The notes: a model not told the origin generated them from the letters alone. Shown: positions 50,286 through 59,545, numbered from the stretch's first letter. The stretch is DNA of 64,000 nucleotides from Alphaproteobacteria bacterium (GCA_021325375.1 JAJPHG010000018.1:1-64000), one strand, 5' to 3'. Made by a program: numbers and translations.

Positions 50286-52717
50286 CTGCTCCTACTCCCA
50301 AACGTCTTCGGTGCGTTCGGTCTTGGGGCGCGGCGCATTTTGGTGCGGCTCGTCTTCTGATGCTTCGGGCCGCGTGACGGCGAGGCCTTGTCCTCCGCTC
50401 CATCCCGCACGGCGCTGAGGAAGGCGTCGTCGACGGCGCGGTCGACTTCGCTCTGTCTCGCGAAGGGGTCGTCGGAGATGGTGAGTTCTACCGCTTGCAA
50501 CCGCTTGATCTCGTCGCGCAACCGGCCCGCTTCCTCGAACTCCAGGTCGCCGGCGGCGGTGCGCATGCGTTTTTCCAGGTCTGCGATGTGGGCTCGGATG
50601 TTGTGGCCGATGTATTCCTTGCCGTCCTCCTCCATGCCGGTGACGCCGGCGCCGACGGTGACGTGGTCGCGCTCGTACATCGATCCCATGATGTCGGCGA
50701 TGTTCTTCTTGATGCTGAGCGGCGTGATGCCGTGCGCCTCGTTGTAGGCGCGCTGCTTGTCCCGGCGGCGCGTGGTCTCGGCCATCGCGCGCTCCATCGA
50801 GCCCGTCACGTGGTCGGCGTAGAGGATCACCTTGCCGTCCACGTTGCGCGCGGCGCGGCCGATGGTCTGAATGAGGGACGTCTCGCTGCGCAGAAAGCCC
50901 TCCTTGTCGGCGTCGAGGATGGCGACCAGCGCGCATTCGGGGATGTCGAGGCCCTCGCGCAAAAGGTTGATCCCGATCAGCACGTCGAAGGCGCCAAGCC
51001 GCAGATCGCGGATGATCTCGATGCGCTCCAAGGTCTCCACGTCGCTGTGCATGTAGCGCACGCGGATGCCCTGCTCGTGCATGTATTCGGTCAGGTCCTC
51101 CGCCATCTTCTTGGTCAGCGTCGTGACCAGGGCGCGATAGCCGCGCCTGGCGATGTCGCGGCATTCGGCGATGAGGTCGTCGACCTGGCTCTCCACCGGG
51201 CGGATCTCCACCGGCGGATCGATGAGGCCGGTCGGGCGGATCACCTGCTCGGCGAAGACGCCGCCGACGCGCTCCATCTCCCACGGCCCGGGCGTGGCGC
51301 TGACATAGACGGTGGCGGGGCGCATCGCGTCCCATTCCTCGAACTTCAGCGGCCGGTTGTCGATGCACGACGGAAGCCGGAAGCCGTATTCGGAGAGCGT
51401 GGCCTTGCGGCGATAGTCGCCGCGATACATGCCGCCGATCTGCGGCACGCTGACATGGCTCTCGTCGGCGAAGACCAGCGCGTTGTCGGGGAGATATTCG
51501 AACAAGGTCGGCGGCGGCTCGCCCGGCTTGCGCCCCGTAAGCCAGCGCGAATAGTTCTCGATGCCCGCGCAACTGCCCGTCGCCTCGATCATCTCGAGAT
51601 CGAAGGTCGTGCGCTGCTCCAGGCGCTGCGCCTCCAGCAGCTTGCCGTTGTTGCGGAAATCGTCGAGGCGGTGGCGCAGCTCTTCCTTGATGCCCTTCAT
51701 CGCCTGCTGCAGCGTCGGGCGCGGCGTCACATAATGCGAATTCGCATAGACCTTGATCGCGTCGAGATGCCCCGCCTTGCGGCCGGTGAGCGGATCGAAC
51801 TCGACGATGCTGTCGACCACATCGCCGAACAGCTCGACGCGCCAGGCGCGGTCTTCCAAGTGAGCGGGGAAGATGTCGATGACGTCGCCGCGCACGCGGA
51901 ACGCGCCGCGGGTGAAATTGTCGTCGTTGCGGCGGTATTGCAGCGCCACCAGGTTCTGGATCGCGGCCTGGCGGTCGACCTTGTGGCCGCGCGCCATCGA
52001 CACCGCGGTGCCGCTATAGGTCTCCACCGCGCCGATGCCGTAGATGCAGGAGACGGACGCCACGATGATCACGTCGTCGCGTTCCAGGATCGCCCGCGTC
52101 GCCGAATGGCGCATGCGGTCGATCTCCTCGTTCACCGATGAGTCCTTCTCGATATAGGTGTCGGTGCGCGGGATGTAGGCTTCGGGCTGGTAGTAGTCGT
52201 AATACGAGACGAAATACTCGACCGCGTTCTCGGGGAAGAAGCCCTTCATCTCGGCATAGAGCTGGGCGGCGAGCGTCTTGTTGGGCGCCAGGATCAGGGC
52301 AGGGCGCTGCACCGCCTCGATCACCTTGGCCATGGTGAAGGTCTTGCCCGAGCCCGTGACGCCGAGCAGGACCTGGTCGCGCTCGCTCCCGCGGATGCCT
52401 TCCACAAGCTCCTTGATCGCGGTCGGCTGGTCGCCCGCGGGCTCGTACTCGCTGACCAGCTTGAAGCGGATGCCGCCTTCCGACTTCTCCGGGCGGATGG
52501 GGCGGTGGGGCACGAAGCCGGCCAGCTCCGCCCCCGTCGCGCCATGCAGCGGCAGGTTGCCGATCGGCGCGACGAGGGAGTCGTTGTTCTCCGGCGGCCC
52601 GGGGTCATAGGCCGTGCCGGCGGGCTCCACGGGTTTGACGGCGGCTTTGAACTTCGCCGCGTTTTCCGAGAAACCTTTGCGACTTCTCTTGGGTATCATG
52701 CCGTTGTTGTGCGCCAT
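50282..52717 (-). CDS. uvrB: Excinuclease ABC subunit UvrB
   Basis: An 811-aa nucleotide excision repair helicase-like protein. After an unusual N-terminal extension of about 80 residues, the conserved part starts [20 protein letters not shown] with Walker [16 protein letters not shown]. The beta-hairpin region [24 protein letters not shown]-like [36 protein letters not shown] and [12 protein letters not shown] are all present, as is the C-terminal UVR motif ([20 protein letters not shown]). The extension contains a peptide, [10 protein letters not shown], coded by a sequence recurring at 54082-54117. The last ~60 residues are basic. A -10-like TATATT ends seven bases before the ATG, so the mRNA may be nearly leaderless. 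Confidence 0.97.
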   Translation of the reverse strand: MAHNNGMIPKRSRKGFSENAAKFKAAVKPVEPAGTAYDPGPPENNDSLVAPIGNLPLHGATGAELAGFVPHRPIRPEKSEGGIRFKLVSEYEPAGDQPTAIKELVEGIRGSERDQVLLGVTGSGKTFTMAKVIEAVQRPALILAPNKTLAAQLYAEMKGFFPENAVEYFVSYYDYYQPEAYIPRTDTYIEKDSSVNEEIDRMRHSATRAILERDDVIIVASVSCIYGIGAVETYSGTAVSMARGHKVDRQAAIQNLVALQYRRNDDNFTRGAFRVRGDVIDIFPAHLEDRAWRVELFGDVVDSIVEFDPLTGRKAGHLDAIKVYANSHYVTPRPTLQQAMKGIKEELRHRLDDFRNNGKLLEAQRLEQRTTFDLEMIEATGSCAGIENYSRWLTGRKPGEPPPTLFEYLPDNALVFADESHVSVPQIGGMYRGDYRRKATLSEYGFRLPSCIDNRPLKFEEWDAMRPATVYVSATPGPWEMERVGGVFAEQVIRPTGLIDPPVEIRPVESQVDDLIAECRDIARRGYRALVTTLTKKMAEDLTEYMHEQGIRVRYMHSDVETLERIEIIRDLRLGAFDVLIGINLLREGLDIPECALVAILDADKEGFLRSETSLIQTIGRAARNVDGKVILYADHVTGSMERAMAETTRRRDKQRAYNEAHGITPLSIKKNIADIMGSMYERDHVTVGAGVTGMEEDGKEYIGHNIRAHIADLEKRMRTAAGDLEFEEAGRLRDEIKRLQAVELTISDDPFARQSEVDRAVDDAFLSAVRDGAEDKASPSRGPKHQKTSRTKMRRAPRPNAPKTFGSRSR

Positions 52718-52807
52718 GGCGCCAATATAAGGATTCGGACAGGTTTTTGCAGCCCGCCTGCTGCCATCTGTTGACAGATGATGACAGGAGCGGGCCGATC
52801 GAGGCCC

Positions 52808-53371
52808 TTATGCCCGGCGGAGGCGCGAACTATACCGAGTCGTAGATTCTTCCATCATTTCGGCCATTATCTTGCTCGTCTCGGTACGGAGCTTCTCGGC
52901 ATCAAATCCCAATTTTTCGAACGCCTTATCTTCCAGCTTTGCGACCCTCTCGTCCAAGTCCATGAAGCGCTTCCGGCGCTCTTCCAATTCTTCGATCATC
53001 GCATAACAACCGGCGACCGTCGCACTGTCCAAGTCATGGTCACGAAAAAAACGGTGCGCCAGGTGGTCCCGGTCCGACTTCAGCGCTTCTACTTCCCTGA
53101 GCAGATCTGTCGGAAAGAACTTGTGACGGGAGAGCGCCTTCAGAAGATTTCCGAAGGTAAGTGCTTCATGCTTTGCATAATATGTGTCGAACGTCTGACG
53201 AAAGGGTCTTTCGTCGCTGGCGGTCTCCAACGCGGTCAACGCATTTATCAGACCTGTCTCGAAGACCTGGGCAAAATACATGCAGAGTCCGAAATAAGCA
53301 TGCACCTCTTTCACAAGATCGCCGTCGGGGTGCGCCGTCGCGTCGACGAATTGGCCTTTCAAATCCGTCAC
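52808..53371 (-). CDS. Third gene of higBA operon, HEPN-like helical protein
   Basis: A 187-aa all-helical protein. The central segment LKSDRDHLAHRFFRDHD contains Arg101-Asp102-x3-His106, matching the HEPN RNase motif (R, polar, x3-5, H), and is preceded by helices (VHAYFGLCMYFAQVFETGLI). The C-terminal third is a charged coiled coil (ERVAKLEDKAFEKLGFDAEK). Start GTG 53371 overlaps the higA stop by four bases (GTGA), so it is coupled to the antitoxin. I do not recognise a named family; the HEPN assignment rests on the motif and helical layout. Confidence 0.65.
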   Translation of the reverse strand: MTDLKGQFVDATAHPDGDLVKEVHAYFGLCMYFAQVFETGLINALTALETASDERPFRQTFDTYYAKHEALTFGNLLKALSRHKFFPTDLLREVEALKSDRDHLAHRFFRDHDLDSATVAGCYAMIEELEERRKRFMDLDERVAKLEDKAFEKLGFDAEKLRTETSKIMAEMMEESTTRYSSRLRRA

Positions 53372-53673
53372 TCCGCCGCGTGCAGCGTCGGAATCTTCCG
53401 CGTATCGACGCGGCGTTCGGCGTGCCACAGGTCGTAGGCCGATTGCAGATTGAGCCATAGACGCGGACCATTGCCGCAAAGCTTGCCCAGGCGCACGGCC
53501 ATGTCCGGCGTAACGGGGCGCGGGTCGCGCCGCGCGATGATGCGATGCAACGTCTGACGCGTGATGCCCAGCTTGGCGGCGGCTTCCAGAACCGAAAGGC
53601 CGAGCGACGGCAGCACGTCTTCGCGCAGGATTTCGCCGGGATGAGTCGGCGGCAAGGCGCGCTTAAGAGCCAT
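53368..53673 (-). CDS. higA: HigA-family antitoxin
   Basis: A 101-aa XRE-type antitoxin. It has the HigA signature THPGEILREDVLPSLGLSVL, helix-turn-helix AAAKLGITRQTLHRIIARRD, and VTPDMAVRLGKLCGNGPRLW with LNLQSAYDLWHAER. It binds HigB and represses the operon. Its start lies within the end of higB (11-base overlap) and its stop overlaps the third gene, so all three are translationally linked. Confidence 0.93.
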   Translation of the reverse strand: MALKRALPPTHPGEILREDVLPSLGLSVLEAAAKLGITRQTLHRIIARRDPRPVTPDMAVRLGKLCGNGPRLWLNLQSAYDLWHAERRVDTRKIPTLHAAE

Positions 53674-53947
53674 GATAGTCCTCCAGGTCGATAGCTTCGG
53701 CGAGACCGTCTCGCCATGTGAACGTGATCCGCCAGTTTCCGGTCACGCGCATCGAATAGCGGCGCGGATCGAACCCTTTCAGCGCATGAAACCTGAAGCC
53801 GGGCACATCGAGGTCTTTCAAGGTTTCGCCGCTTTCAAGTATCGAAAGGATGCGGCCTATCCGTTCGCGCGAATTCGGCGCCACGCCTGCGGCATCGTTC
53901 TTTTCCCACAGATTGCGTAGCGCCTTGCTGCGGAACGAGCCGATCAT
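53663..53947 (-). CDS. higB: HigB-type RelE/ParE toxin
   Basis: A 94-aa RelE-fold toxin of the HigB kind (toxin gene first). Visible: MIGSFRSKALRNLWEKNDA, LDVPGFRFHALKGFDPRRYS (the DLDVPG...LKG signature) and VTGNWRITFTWRDGLAEAID, ending DLEDYHGS. HigB toxins are ribosome-dependent mRNA interferases. It is the first gene of the operon; the 255-bp upstream gap contains the promoter and a repeat fragment shared with uvrB. Confidence 0.93.
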   Translation of the reverse strand: MIGSFRSKALRNLWEKNDAAGVAPNSRERIGRILSILESGETLKDLDVPGFRFHALKGFDPRRYSMRVTGNWRITFTWRDGLAEAIDLEDYHGS

Positions 53948-54081
53948 GTGTAAACTATACGGTTACAGCGCGCCCTGTCAAACAAAACGTTACGCATTGT
54001 CAATCTTGCCGGGTTCGGGAAGGCGAAACTCGGCCGGCTGGCTCAACGGCCGCTGCCCGGTTGCGGAATTTCGCCCGGCAT

Positions 54082-54117
54082 CGGAGAAACCCTTGCGACT
54101 TTTCTCGGGTATCGTCC
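54082..54117. repeat. Second copy of the uvrB N-terminal repeat sequence
   Basis: CGGAGAAACCCTTGCGACTT and the following TTCTCGGGTATC match 30 of 36 positions in uvrB codons 8-19 (52666-52701). On the minus strand it would read IPEKSRKGFS against [10 protein letters not shown]. It contains the dyad GAGAAA...TTTCTC, so it looks like a dispersed palindromic repeat. It lies in the 255-bp gap between higB and the Sel1-like gene. Confidence 0.6.
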
Positions 54118-54202
54118 AGCCGTCGTGCCCGCCGACAGGGCCTGTCAGGTGAGATGCGCGGCGGCCGGGCGGCGTGCTAGGCTCCAAGGGAGAGGTGAAA
54201 CG

Positions 54203-54832
54203 ATGCGTGCGATGAGAACGGCGGTTCCGGCCGCGATGTGGCTTGCGGCCGCGATGTCCTCGGGCCCCGCGTTCGGCCAGGCTTCGGACGTCAATGGCGG
54301 CATCAACGCCACGCGCGCGGTCACCGTCGAGGACAGCAACATCAAGCCGTACCAGGCTCCCGACTCGTCGGAGGGCGCGGCCGAGGAGATGCGGCTCAAG
54401 GGCGAATGCGACAGGGCGGTGCCGCTGCTGCGCCAATACGCACGGGGCGAGGGCTCGGAGATCGCGCAGTTCAATCTCGGCATGTGCCTGCTCGACCTCG
54501 CCGCGAAAGGTCACGACACCGACCCGATGTCGGCGCAGCACAAGGAAGCCGCGAAATGGATCATCCAGGCGGCGAACGGCAATGTGCCGAAAGCGCAGGC
54601 GGAAGCGGTGGTGCTCTATCTCGACGGCATCGGCGTCGCGGCCGATCCGGTGGAGGCCGCGAAATGGTCGATCCTCTATCGCCGCAACGGCGTGACGATC
54701 GCCGTCGGCATGAACGACATCGCTCAGAACGTCCGCGACCGGCTCGACGCCGCGTTGACGGATAAGAGCCGCAGCCAGGCCGAGAGCCGCGCGGACGACT
54801 GGACCGAGGCCCTGCAGAAATCGGATCGTTAG
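54203..54832 (+). CDS. Secreted Sel1-like repeat protein (first paralogue)
   Basis: A 209-aa protein with a Sec signal (VPAAMWLAAAMSSGPAFGQA). The body is helical: LKGECDRAVPLLRQYARGEG, IAQFNLGMCLLDLAAKGHDT, KEAAKWIIQAANGNVPKAQA, with the Sel1 hallmark VLYLDGIGVAADPVEAAKWS. It ends in a charged helix. The gene at 58896 is a clear paralogue of the same length and plan. The start is ATG 54203 after GAGAGG. Sel1 proteins are scaffolds; partner unknown. Confidence 0.82.
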   Translation: MRAMRTAVPAAMWLAAAMSSGPAFGQASDVNGGINATRAVTVEDSNIKPYQAPDSSEGAAEEMRLKGECDRAVPLLRQYARGEGSEIAQFNLGMCLLDLAAKGHDTDPMSAQHKEAAKWIIQAANGNVPKAQAEAVVLYLDGIGVAADPVEAAKWSILYRRNGVTIAVGMNDIAQNVRDRLDAALTDKSRSQAESRADDWTEALQKSDR

Positions 54833-54854
54833 GCGGCATTGGGGGGAAGGATCG

Positions 54855-56045
54855 ATGAGGATTGCGATATTGGCGGTGCTTCTCGCATCCGCCATGGTGG
54901 GCGCCATGGGGAGCGTTCCGGCACAGGCGCAGACACCGCCGGCGCAAGCGGCGGCGCCTGCCGCCAACGACTATACCGACGCCGCCAACTGGCTCTGCCG
55001 TCCCGGACGCACCGATCCCTGCGCCGCCGACGAGACGGCGACGATCGTGCGCGCCGACGGCAGCGAGAGCGTGGAGAACTGGCGCGCCGATCCCGATGCG
55101 CCGGTCGATTGCTTCTACGTCTATCCGACCGTGTCGATCGAGCCGACGCCGAACAGCGACATGATCCCGGGGCCCGGCGAGTTGCGCGTCGTGCAGGGCC
55201 AGGTTGCCCGCTTCGCCTCGAAATGCCGCGTCTATGCGCCGATGTACCGCCAGGTGACGCTGGCCGCGCTCGCGGCGTTCATGTCGGGGCGTCCGGTCGC
55301 GGCCGACCGCGCACTCGCCTATGACGACGTGCGCGACGCGTGGAAGGAATATCTCGCCCACGACAATCATGGGCGCGGCGTCGTCCTCATCGGTCACAGC
55401 CAGGGCTCGCTCGTGCTGACCGCGCTGATCCAGAACGAGATCGAGGGCAAGCCGGTGGAGAAGCAGATCGTCTCGGCGATCCTGGCCGGAACGTCGCTGC
55501 AAGTGCCTGCGGGCAAGGATGTCGGCGGCGACTTCAAGCACATGCCGCTCTGCCGCGCTGCCGCGCAGACGGGCTGCGTCGTCACGTTCGCCTCGTTCCG
55601 CGCCAATGTCCCGCCGCCTTCGGACTCGCGTTTCGGCAAGGGACATGCGGCCGGGATGGCGGCCGCTTGCGTCAATCCGGCCGCGCTCGCGGGCGGCAAG
55701 GGCGAGTTGAAGGCCTATCTGCCGTCGGATCGCGTGGGGCTGTCGCCGCAGGCGCCGGTCGAATGGGTGAAGGGGATGAAGAACCCCGCGACGCCCTTCG
55801 TCACGCCGCCCGGCCTGCTCAGCGGCGAATGCGTGTCGGACGCGCACGGCTCCTATCTCGCGGTCACGGTGAACGCCGAGCGTGCGGACCCGCGCACCGA
55901 CGACATCATCGGCGACATCGTGCTCGGCGGCCAGGTGCAGGCGAATTGGGGCCTGCATCTCATCGACATGAACCTGGTGATGGGCAATCTGCTCGACCTC
56001 GTCGATACGCAGTCCAAGGCGTGGCTCGCGGCGAACAAGCACTGA
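54855..56045 (+). CDS. DUF3089 alpha/beta hydrolase, secreted
   Basis: A 396-aa protein with a Sec signal (MRIAILAVLLASAMVGAMGS). The DUF3089 core shows DCFYVYPTVSIEPTPNSDMI, VYAPMYRQVTLAALAAFMSG and the nucleophile elbow VLIGHSQGSLVLTALIQNEI (GHSQG). A late HLIDMNLVMGNLLDLV completes the fold, with the catalytic His plausibly in GLHLIDMNL. Cys pairs suggest disulfides in the periplasm. Substrate unknown. The start lies 22 bases after the Sel1 gene, so the two are likely cotranscribed. Confidence 0.9.
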   Translation: MRIAILAVLLASAMVGAMGSVPAQAQTPPAQAAAPAANDYTDAANWLCRPGRTDPCAADETATIVRADGSESVENWRADPDAPVDCFYVYPTVSIEPTPNSDMIPGPGELRVVQGQVARFASKCRVYAPMYRQVTLAALAAFMSGRPVAADRALAYDDVRDAWKEYLAHDNHGRGVVLIGHSQGSLVLTALIQNEIEGKPVEKQIVSAILAGTSLQVPAGKDVGGDFKHMPLCRAAAQTGCVVTFASFRANVPPPSDSRFGKGHAAGMAAACVNPAALAGGKGELKAYLPSDRVGLSPQAPVEWVKGMKNPATPFVTPPGLLSGECVSDAHGSYLAVTVNAERADPRTDDIIGDIVLGGQVQANWGLHLIDMNLVMGNLLDLVDTQSKAWLAANKH

Positions 56046-56075
56046 TGCGCGACGCTGCGGGTTGAGGGGGCGATC

Positions 56076-56828
56076 ATGAGGCGTTTTCCACGAATGGCGG
56101 TTTGCGCGCTGCTGCTCTGTCTTTGTGCTTTCCCGGCCGCGGCGGGTGGCGTGCATCTGGTGCTGAACCTCAACATAGGGCCGCAGCAGGCCGGCCGGCG
56201 CGACGAGATCGTGACGCAAAGCATCGAGGTCCTGCGCCGCCGGTTTGCCCAGACGGGCATCACGCAGGCCGCAGTCTCGCGCCATGGGCCCAATGGGATC
56301 GTGGCCGATATCGTGGATTATTCCGATCTCGGCAGGGTTCGCGGGCTCGTCTTCCTGGGCGGTTCGATCGGCTTCTATCTCGTGGATGAAGACGTCACGG
56401 CCGATGATATCCGTGCCGGCCGCGTACCCGCCGGCGTGGAGTTCCTCGAGCAGCGTCCCGCGGGCCCGGGCGACCGGCCGCCGCCGCTCGCGGTCTATCG
56501 CGTCCCGATCGTCGCGGGCGAGAGGATCGGCGATGCAAGATCGGAACTGGATTCGCGCACCGGCGAGTGGGTGATCAGCTTCAAGTTCGACAGTCTCGGC
56601 ACCAGGCAGTTCGCGAAGATGACAGAGGAAAATATCGGCAAGCGGTTTGCGATCGTCTTCAACGGAAAGGTGCTCTCCGCGCCGTCCATCCTCGACCCGG
56701 TCCGCGGCGGTGCGGGCGAGATCTCGGGGAACTTTACCGAGAAGGAGGCGTCCGATCTCGCAGCGGCGGTGCGTGCCGGCGTGCTGCCGGCACCCTGGAC
56801 GATCGTGGAGCTCAAGCAGACGCCTTGA
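56076..56828 (+). CDS. Stand-alone SecD P1-head-like domain, secreted
   Basis: A 250-aa protein with a Sec signal (RMAVCALLLCLCAFPAAAGG). The mature domain matches the periplasmic P1 part of SecD: GVHLVLNLNIGPQQAGRRDE, TQSIEVLRRRFAQTGITQAA, IGFYLVDED, then the head subdomain FDSLGTRQFAKMTEENIGKR, FAIVFNGKVLSAPSILDPVR and GAGEISGNFTEKEASDLAAA. The six-TM SecD membrane part is absent. Its job outside translocation is unknown. It sits in a tight rightward group between DUF3089 and the S9 peptidase gene. Confidence 0.85.
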   Translation: MRRFPRMAVCALLLCLCAFPAAAGGVHLVLNLNIGPQQAGRRDEIVTQSIEVLRRRFAQTGITQAAVSRHGPNGIVADIVDYSDLGRVRGLVFLGGSIGFYLVDEDVTADDIRAGRVPAGVEFLEQRPAGPGDRPPPLAVYRVPIVAGERIGDARSELDSRTGEWVISFKFDSLGTRQFAKMTEENIGKRFAIVFNGKVLSAPSILDPVRGGAGEISGNFTEKEASDLAAAVRAGVLPAPWTIVELKQTP

Positions 56829-56839
56829 AAGGGATGAAC

Positions 56840-58849
56840 ATGAAGTTTTTCGCAGCCTTTCTGCTCGCCTTCGCGGCCGGCGCGGCCGCCGCGGCACCCG
56901 TGGTGATCCGCGACCACGACCATCTCGCGCTGTCGCCCAAGGGCGACAGGATCGTCGACGTGGAAGCGTCCGACCCGGGCAACCTGCCCGACGATCCGCA
57001 CGGCGGCGTCGTGCTGCGCGACGCCGGCGGCAAGGTTCTGGCGAGCTACGATCCCTGCAAGGCCTGCCGCTATTCCGACACGGCGTGGGCGCCGTCCGGC
57101 ACAGCGTTCGCCTTCATCGCGACCGACCGCAAGGGGGGCAAGGCCACGCTCTATGTGGTGGAGAACGGCAAGCCGCGCGCGGCGGTGGTGATCTCCGGCA
57201 TCGCCAACGACGTGCGGTACTCGCCCGACGGCGCGCGCATCGCGCTGCTCGCGACCGTGGGGGCGCGCAAGATGACGGGCGCGGTGGAAGCCGGCGCCGC
57301 GCTGGTGGGCGAGATCGGCGAGGAGAACGACGAGCAGCGCATCGCGGTCCTTCCCGCCAAGGGCGGCGCGTTGAGGCTCGTCTCGCCCGCCGACACCTAT
57401 GTCTACGAATACGACTGGGCGCCGGGCGGGTTCGTGGCAACGGCCGCGAAAGGCAACGGCGACAACAATTGGTGGATCGCGACTCTCGATTTCATCGCGG
57501 AGAGCGGCACAACGCACGTCATCGCCGCGCCCAAGATGCAGATCGAGCTGCCGCGCGTCTCTCCCGACGGCAAGACGGTCGCCTTCATCGGCGGCCTGAT
57601 GAGCGACTGGCAATCGATCGGCGGCGAGGTCTACACCGTGCCGGTCGCGGGTGGCGTGCCGGTGAACATGACGCCCAACCTTAAAGGCTCGGTGCGCAGC
57701 ATCGACTGGAGGGGCAAAAACATCGTTGCTGGCGCAATCGTCGACGATGCCTTTGCAATCGGAGATGTGGACCCTGCGAAGCGTGTTTTTGAACACATTC
57801 TATGGATGGGGCATTCGAAATATCCCGCACCTGATCCGCGATCCGAAATTTCATACTTGCGCGACGGCTTGGACGCGGAAACCGTGCGGCCTCAAGGAGT
57901 CAATTCTTCGATTTCATTCGACTCGAGCGGGTTGCGGGCGGCATTCATCGCCGAGGACTTCAATCATGCCTATAGAATTATGTATCTCGACGTCGCTCAG
58001 CTCATTCAAAACCTCCGTCCCATCACTCATGACAATGACGGCCTCGCGCAGAACGTCTCGGCGCAAAGCGTGCATTGGACGAACGAGGGCTTCCATCTCC
58101 AGGGCTGGCTCGTCGGGCCGAAGAAGACGGATCCGGCCAAGAAATATCCGATGATCGTGATCGTGCATGGCGGGCCGAGCTCGGCCTACACGCCGCATTA
58201 CATCGCGGCGGGCGGCCAGCATGGCGGCGGCTTCGACTTCGCCTATGACATGATCGAGAAGGGCAGCTTCATCTTCTATCCCAACGACCGCGGCTCCTAC
58301 GGCCAGGGCGAGGCGTTCACGCGCGCCAACGTCAAGGATTTCGGACGCGGCGACCTGCGCGACATGCTGGCGGGCGTCGACGCGGTGGAGAAGATCGCCC
58401 CCGTCGACGATCATCGCCTGGGCCTCTACGGCCATTCCTATGGCGGCTGGTTCTCGATGTGGGCCGACACCCAGACGCACCGCTTCAAGGCCTTCGTCGC
58501 GGGCGCCGGCATCGCCAACTGGACGAGCTATTACGGCCAGAACGGCATCGACCAGTGGATGATCCCGTTCTTCGGCGCCTCGGTCTATGACGATCCGGCG
58601 GTCTATCGCGCCGCCTCGCCGATCGAGTTCATCAAGAACGCCAGGACCCCGATGCTGCTCTATGTCGGCGAGCGCGACGTCGAATGCCCGGCGCCGCAAT
58701 CGCTGGAGTACTGGCACGCGCTCAAGACCATCGGCACGCCGACGCAATTGTTCATCTATGCGGGCGAGGGCCACCGTTTCCGCAAGCTCACCGATCTCGA
58801 GGACTTGAGGGCGCGGATCATCGGCTGGTACGATCGCTATCTGAAATAG
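56840..58849 (+). CDS. S9-family prolyl oligopeptidase-like serine peptidase, secreted
   Basis: A 669-aa protein with a Sec signal (KFFAAFLLAFAAGAAAAAPV). The N-terminal part is a beta-propeller with WD40-like segments (SPDGARIALLATVGARKMTG). The C-terminal hydrolase shows PMIVIVHGGPSSAYTPHYIA, the Ser in LGLYGHSYGGWFSMWAD, Asp in LLYVGERDVECPAP and His in YAGEGHRFRKLTD, a complete triad. ATG 56840 is preferred: GAAAGGG six bases upstream; ATG 56834 is possible. Bases about 57715-58035 are clearly AT-richer than the rest. Confidence 0.92.
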   Translation: MKFFAAFLLAFAAGAAAAAPVVIRDHDHLALSPKGDRIVDVEASDPGNLPDDPHGGVVLRDAGGKVLASYDPCKACRYSDTAWAPSGTAFAFIATDRKGGKATLYVVENGKPRAAVVISGIANDVRYSPDGARIALLATVGARKMTGAVEAGAALVGEIGEENDEQRIAVLPAKGGALRLVSPADTYVYEYDWAPGGFVATAAKGNGDNNWWIATLDFIAESGTTHVIAAPKMQIELPRVSPDGKTVAFIGGLMSDWQSIGGEVYTVPVAGGVPVNMTPNLKGSVRSIDWRGKNIVAGAIVDDAFAIGDVDPAKRVFEHILWMGHSKYPAPDPRSEISYLRDGLDAETVRPQGVNSSISFDSSGLRAAFIAEDFNHAYRIMYLDVAQLIQNLRPITHDNDGLAQNVSAQSVHWTNEGFHLQGWLVGPKKTDPAKKYPMIVIVHGGPSSAYTPHYIAAGGQHGGGFDFAYDMIEKGSFIFYPNDRGSYGQGEAFTRANVKDFGRGDLRDMLAGVDAVEKIAPVDDHRLGLYGHSYGGWFSMWADTQTHRFKAFVAGAGIANWTSYYGQNGIDQWMIPFFGASVYDDPAVYRAASPIEFIKNARTPMLLYVGERDVECPAPQSLEYWHALKTIGTPTQLFIYAGEGHRFRKLTDLEDLRARIIGWYDRYLK

Positions 58850-58895
58850 GCCCGTGGGTGATAGGATGGATGCGGGTTCTGGCCGTGAGGGAAAG

Positions 58896-59522
58896 ATGAG
58901 GAAGATTGTCGCGACCGCGCTTTGCGCGACGGCGATGGCATGGGCGATCCCGGCCGGAGCCCAGAACCACGGTATCCGCCCCCAGGAGGAGCAGTACGGA
59001 ACCGAGCACGCGGTGCCGAGCGACGACGAGATCCCCAAGCCCGTCAGCCGCGACGCCGGCGCGATCGCCGAAGGCCTGCGCGTAGAGGGCAAATGCGACA
59101 AGGCCGTGCCGATGCTCAGGCCCATCGCCGAGCGCGGCGCGGGGCATGAGATCGCCGAGCACGATCTGGGTCTGTGCCTCTTCGACCTCGCCAAGGCGGA
59201 TGGCGACGCCAAGCATGCGGGCGAGGAGCGCACCGAAGCGGCGCAATGGGTGCTGCGCGCGGCCAATGGCGGCTTCGCCAGGGCGCAGGCGTTCGCGGTC
59301 ACGATGTATCTCGACGGCAACGGCGTGACGGCCGACCCGGTCGAGGCGGAGAAATGGGCGCTCCTCTATCACCGCAACGGCATGAGGCTCGCCATCGGCC
59401 TGCCCGACATCGTCCCCGACGTCCGCAAGCGCCTCGACGCCGCGGTGAGCGACGCCCAGCAAGCCGAAGCCCGCAAGCGCGCCGACGACTGGGCGCCGGT
59501 GACGGCGGCGCAAGAGGAATAG
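58896..59522 (+). CDS. Secreted Sel1-like repeat protein (second paralogue)
   Basis: A 208-aa paralogue of the gene at 54203, with the same plan: signal peptide (KIVATALCATAMAWAIPAGA), VEGKCDKAVPMLRPIAERGA, IAEHDLGLCLFDLAKADGDA, TEAAQWVLRAANGGFARAQA and VTMYLDGNGVTADPVEAEKW. The last ~40 residues (RLDAAVSDAQQAEARKRADD) also match. ATG 58896 follows GAGGGA. It closes the group that opened with its paralogue, suggesting a duplicated bracket. Confidence 0.82.
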   Translation: MRKIVATALCATAMAWAIPAGAQNHGIRPQEEQYGTEHAVPSDDEIPKPVSRDAGAIAEGLRVEGKCDKAVPMLRPIAERGAGHEIAEHDLGLCLFDLAKADGDAKHAGEERTEAAQWVLRAANGGFARAQAFAVTMYLDGNGVTADPVEAEKWALLYHRNGMRLAIGLPDIVPDVRKRLDAAVSDAQQAEARKRADDWAPVTAAQEE

Positions 59523-59545
59523 CTCTCGCATCTCCAGACTCGTGG

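Noticed and set aside
52765..52780. CATCTGT-TG-ACAGATG palindrome upstream of uvrB as a LexA box
   Set aside because: Alphaproteobacterial LexA sites are of the GTTC-N7-GTTC type, which I do not see here; the dyad may be another operator or chance.
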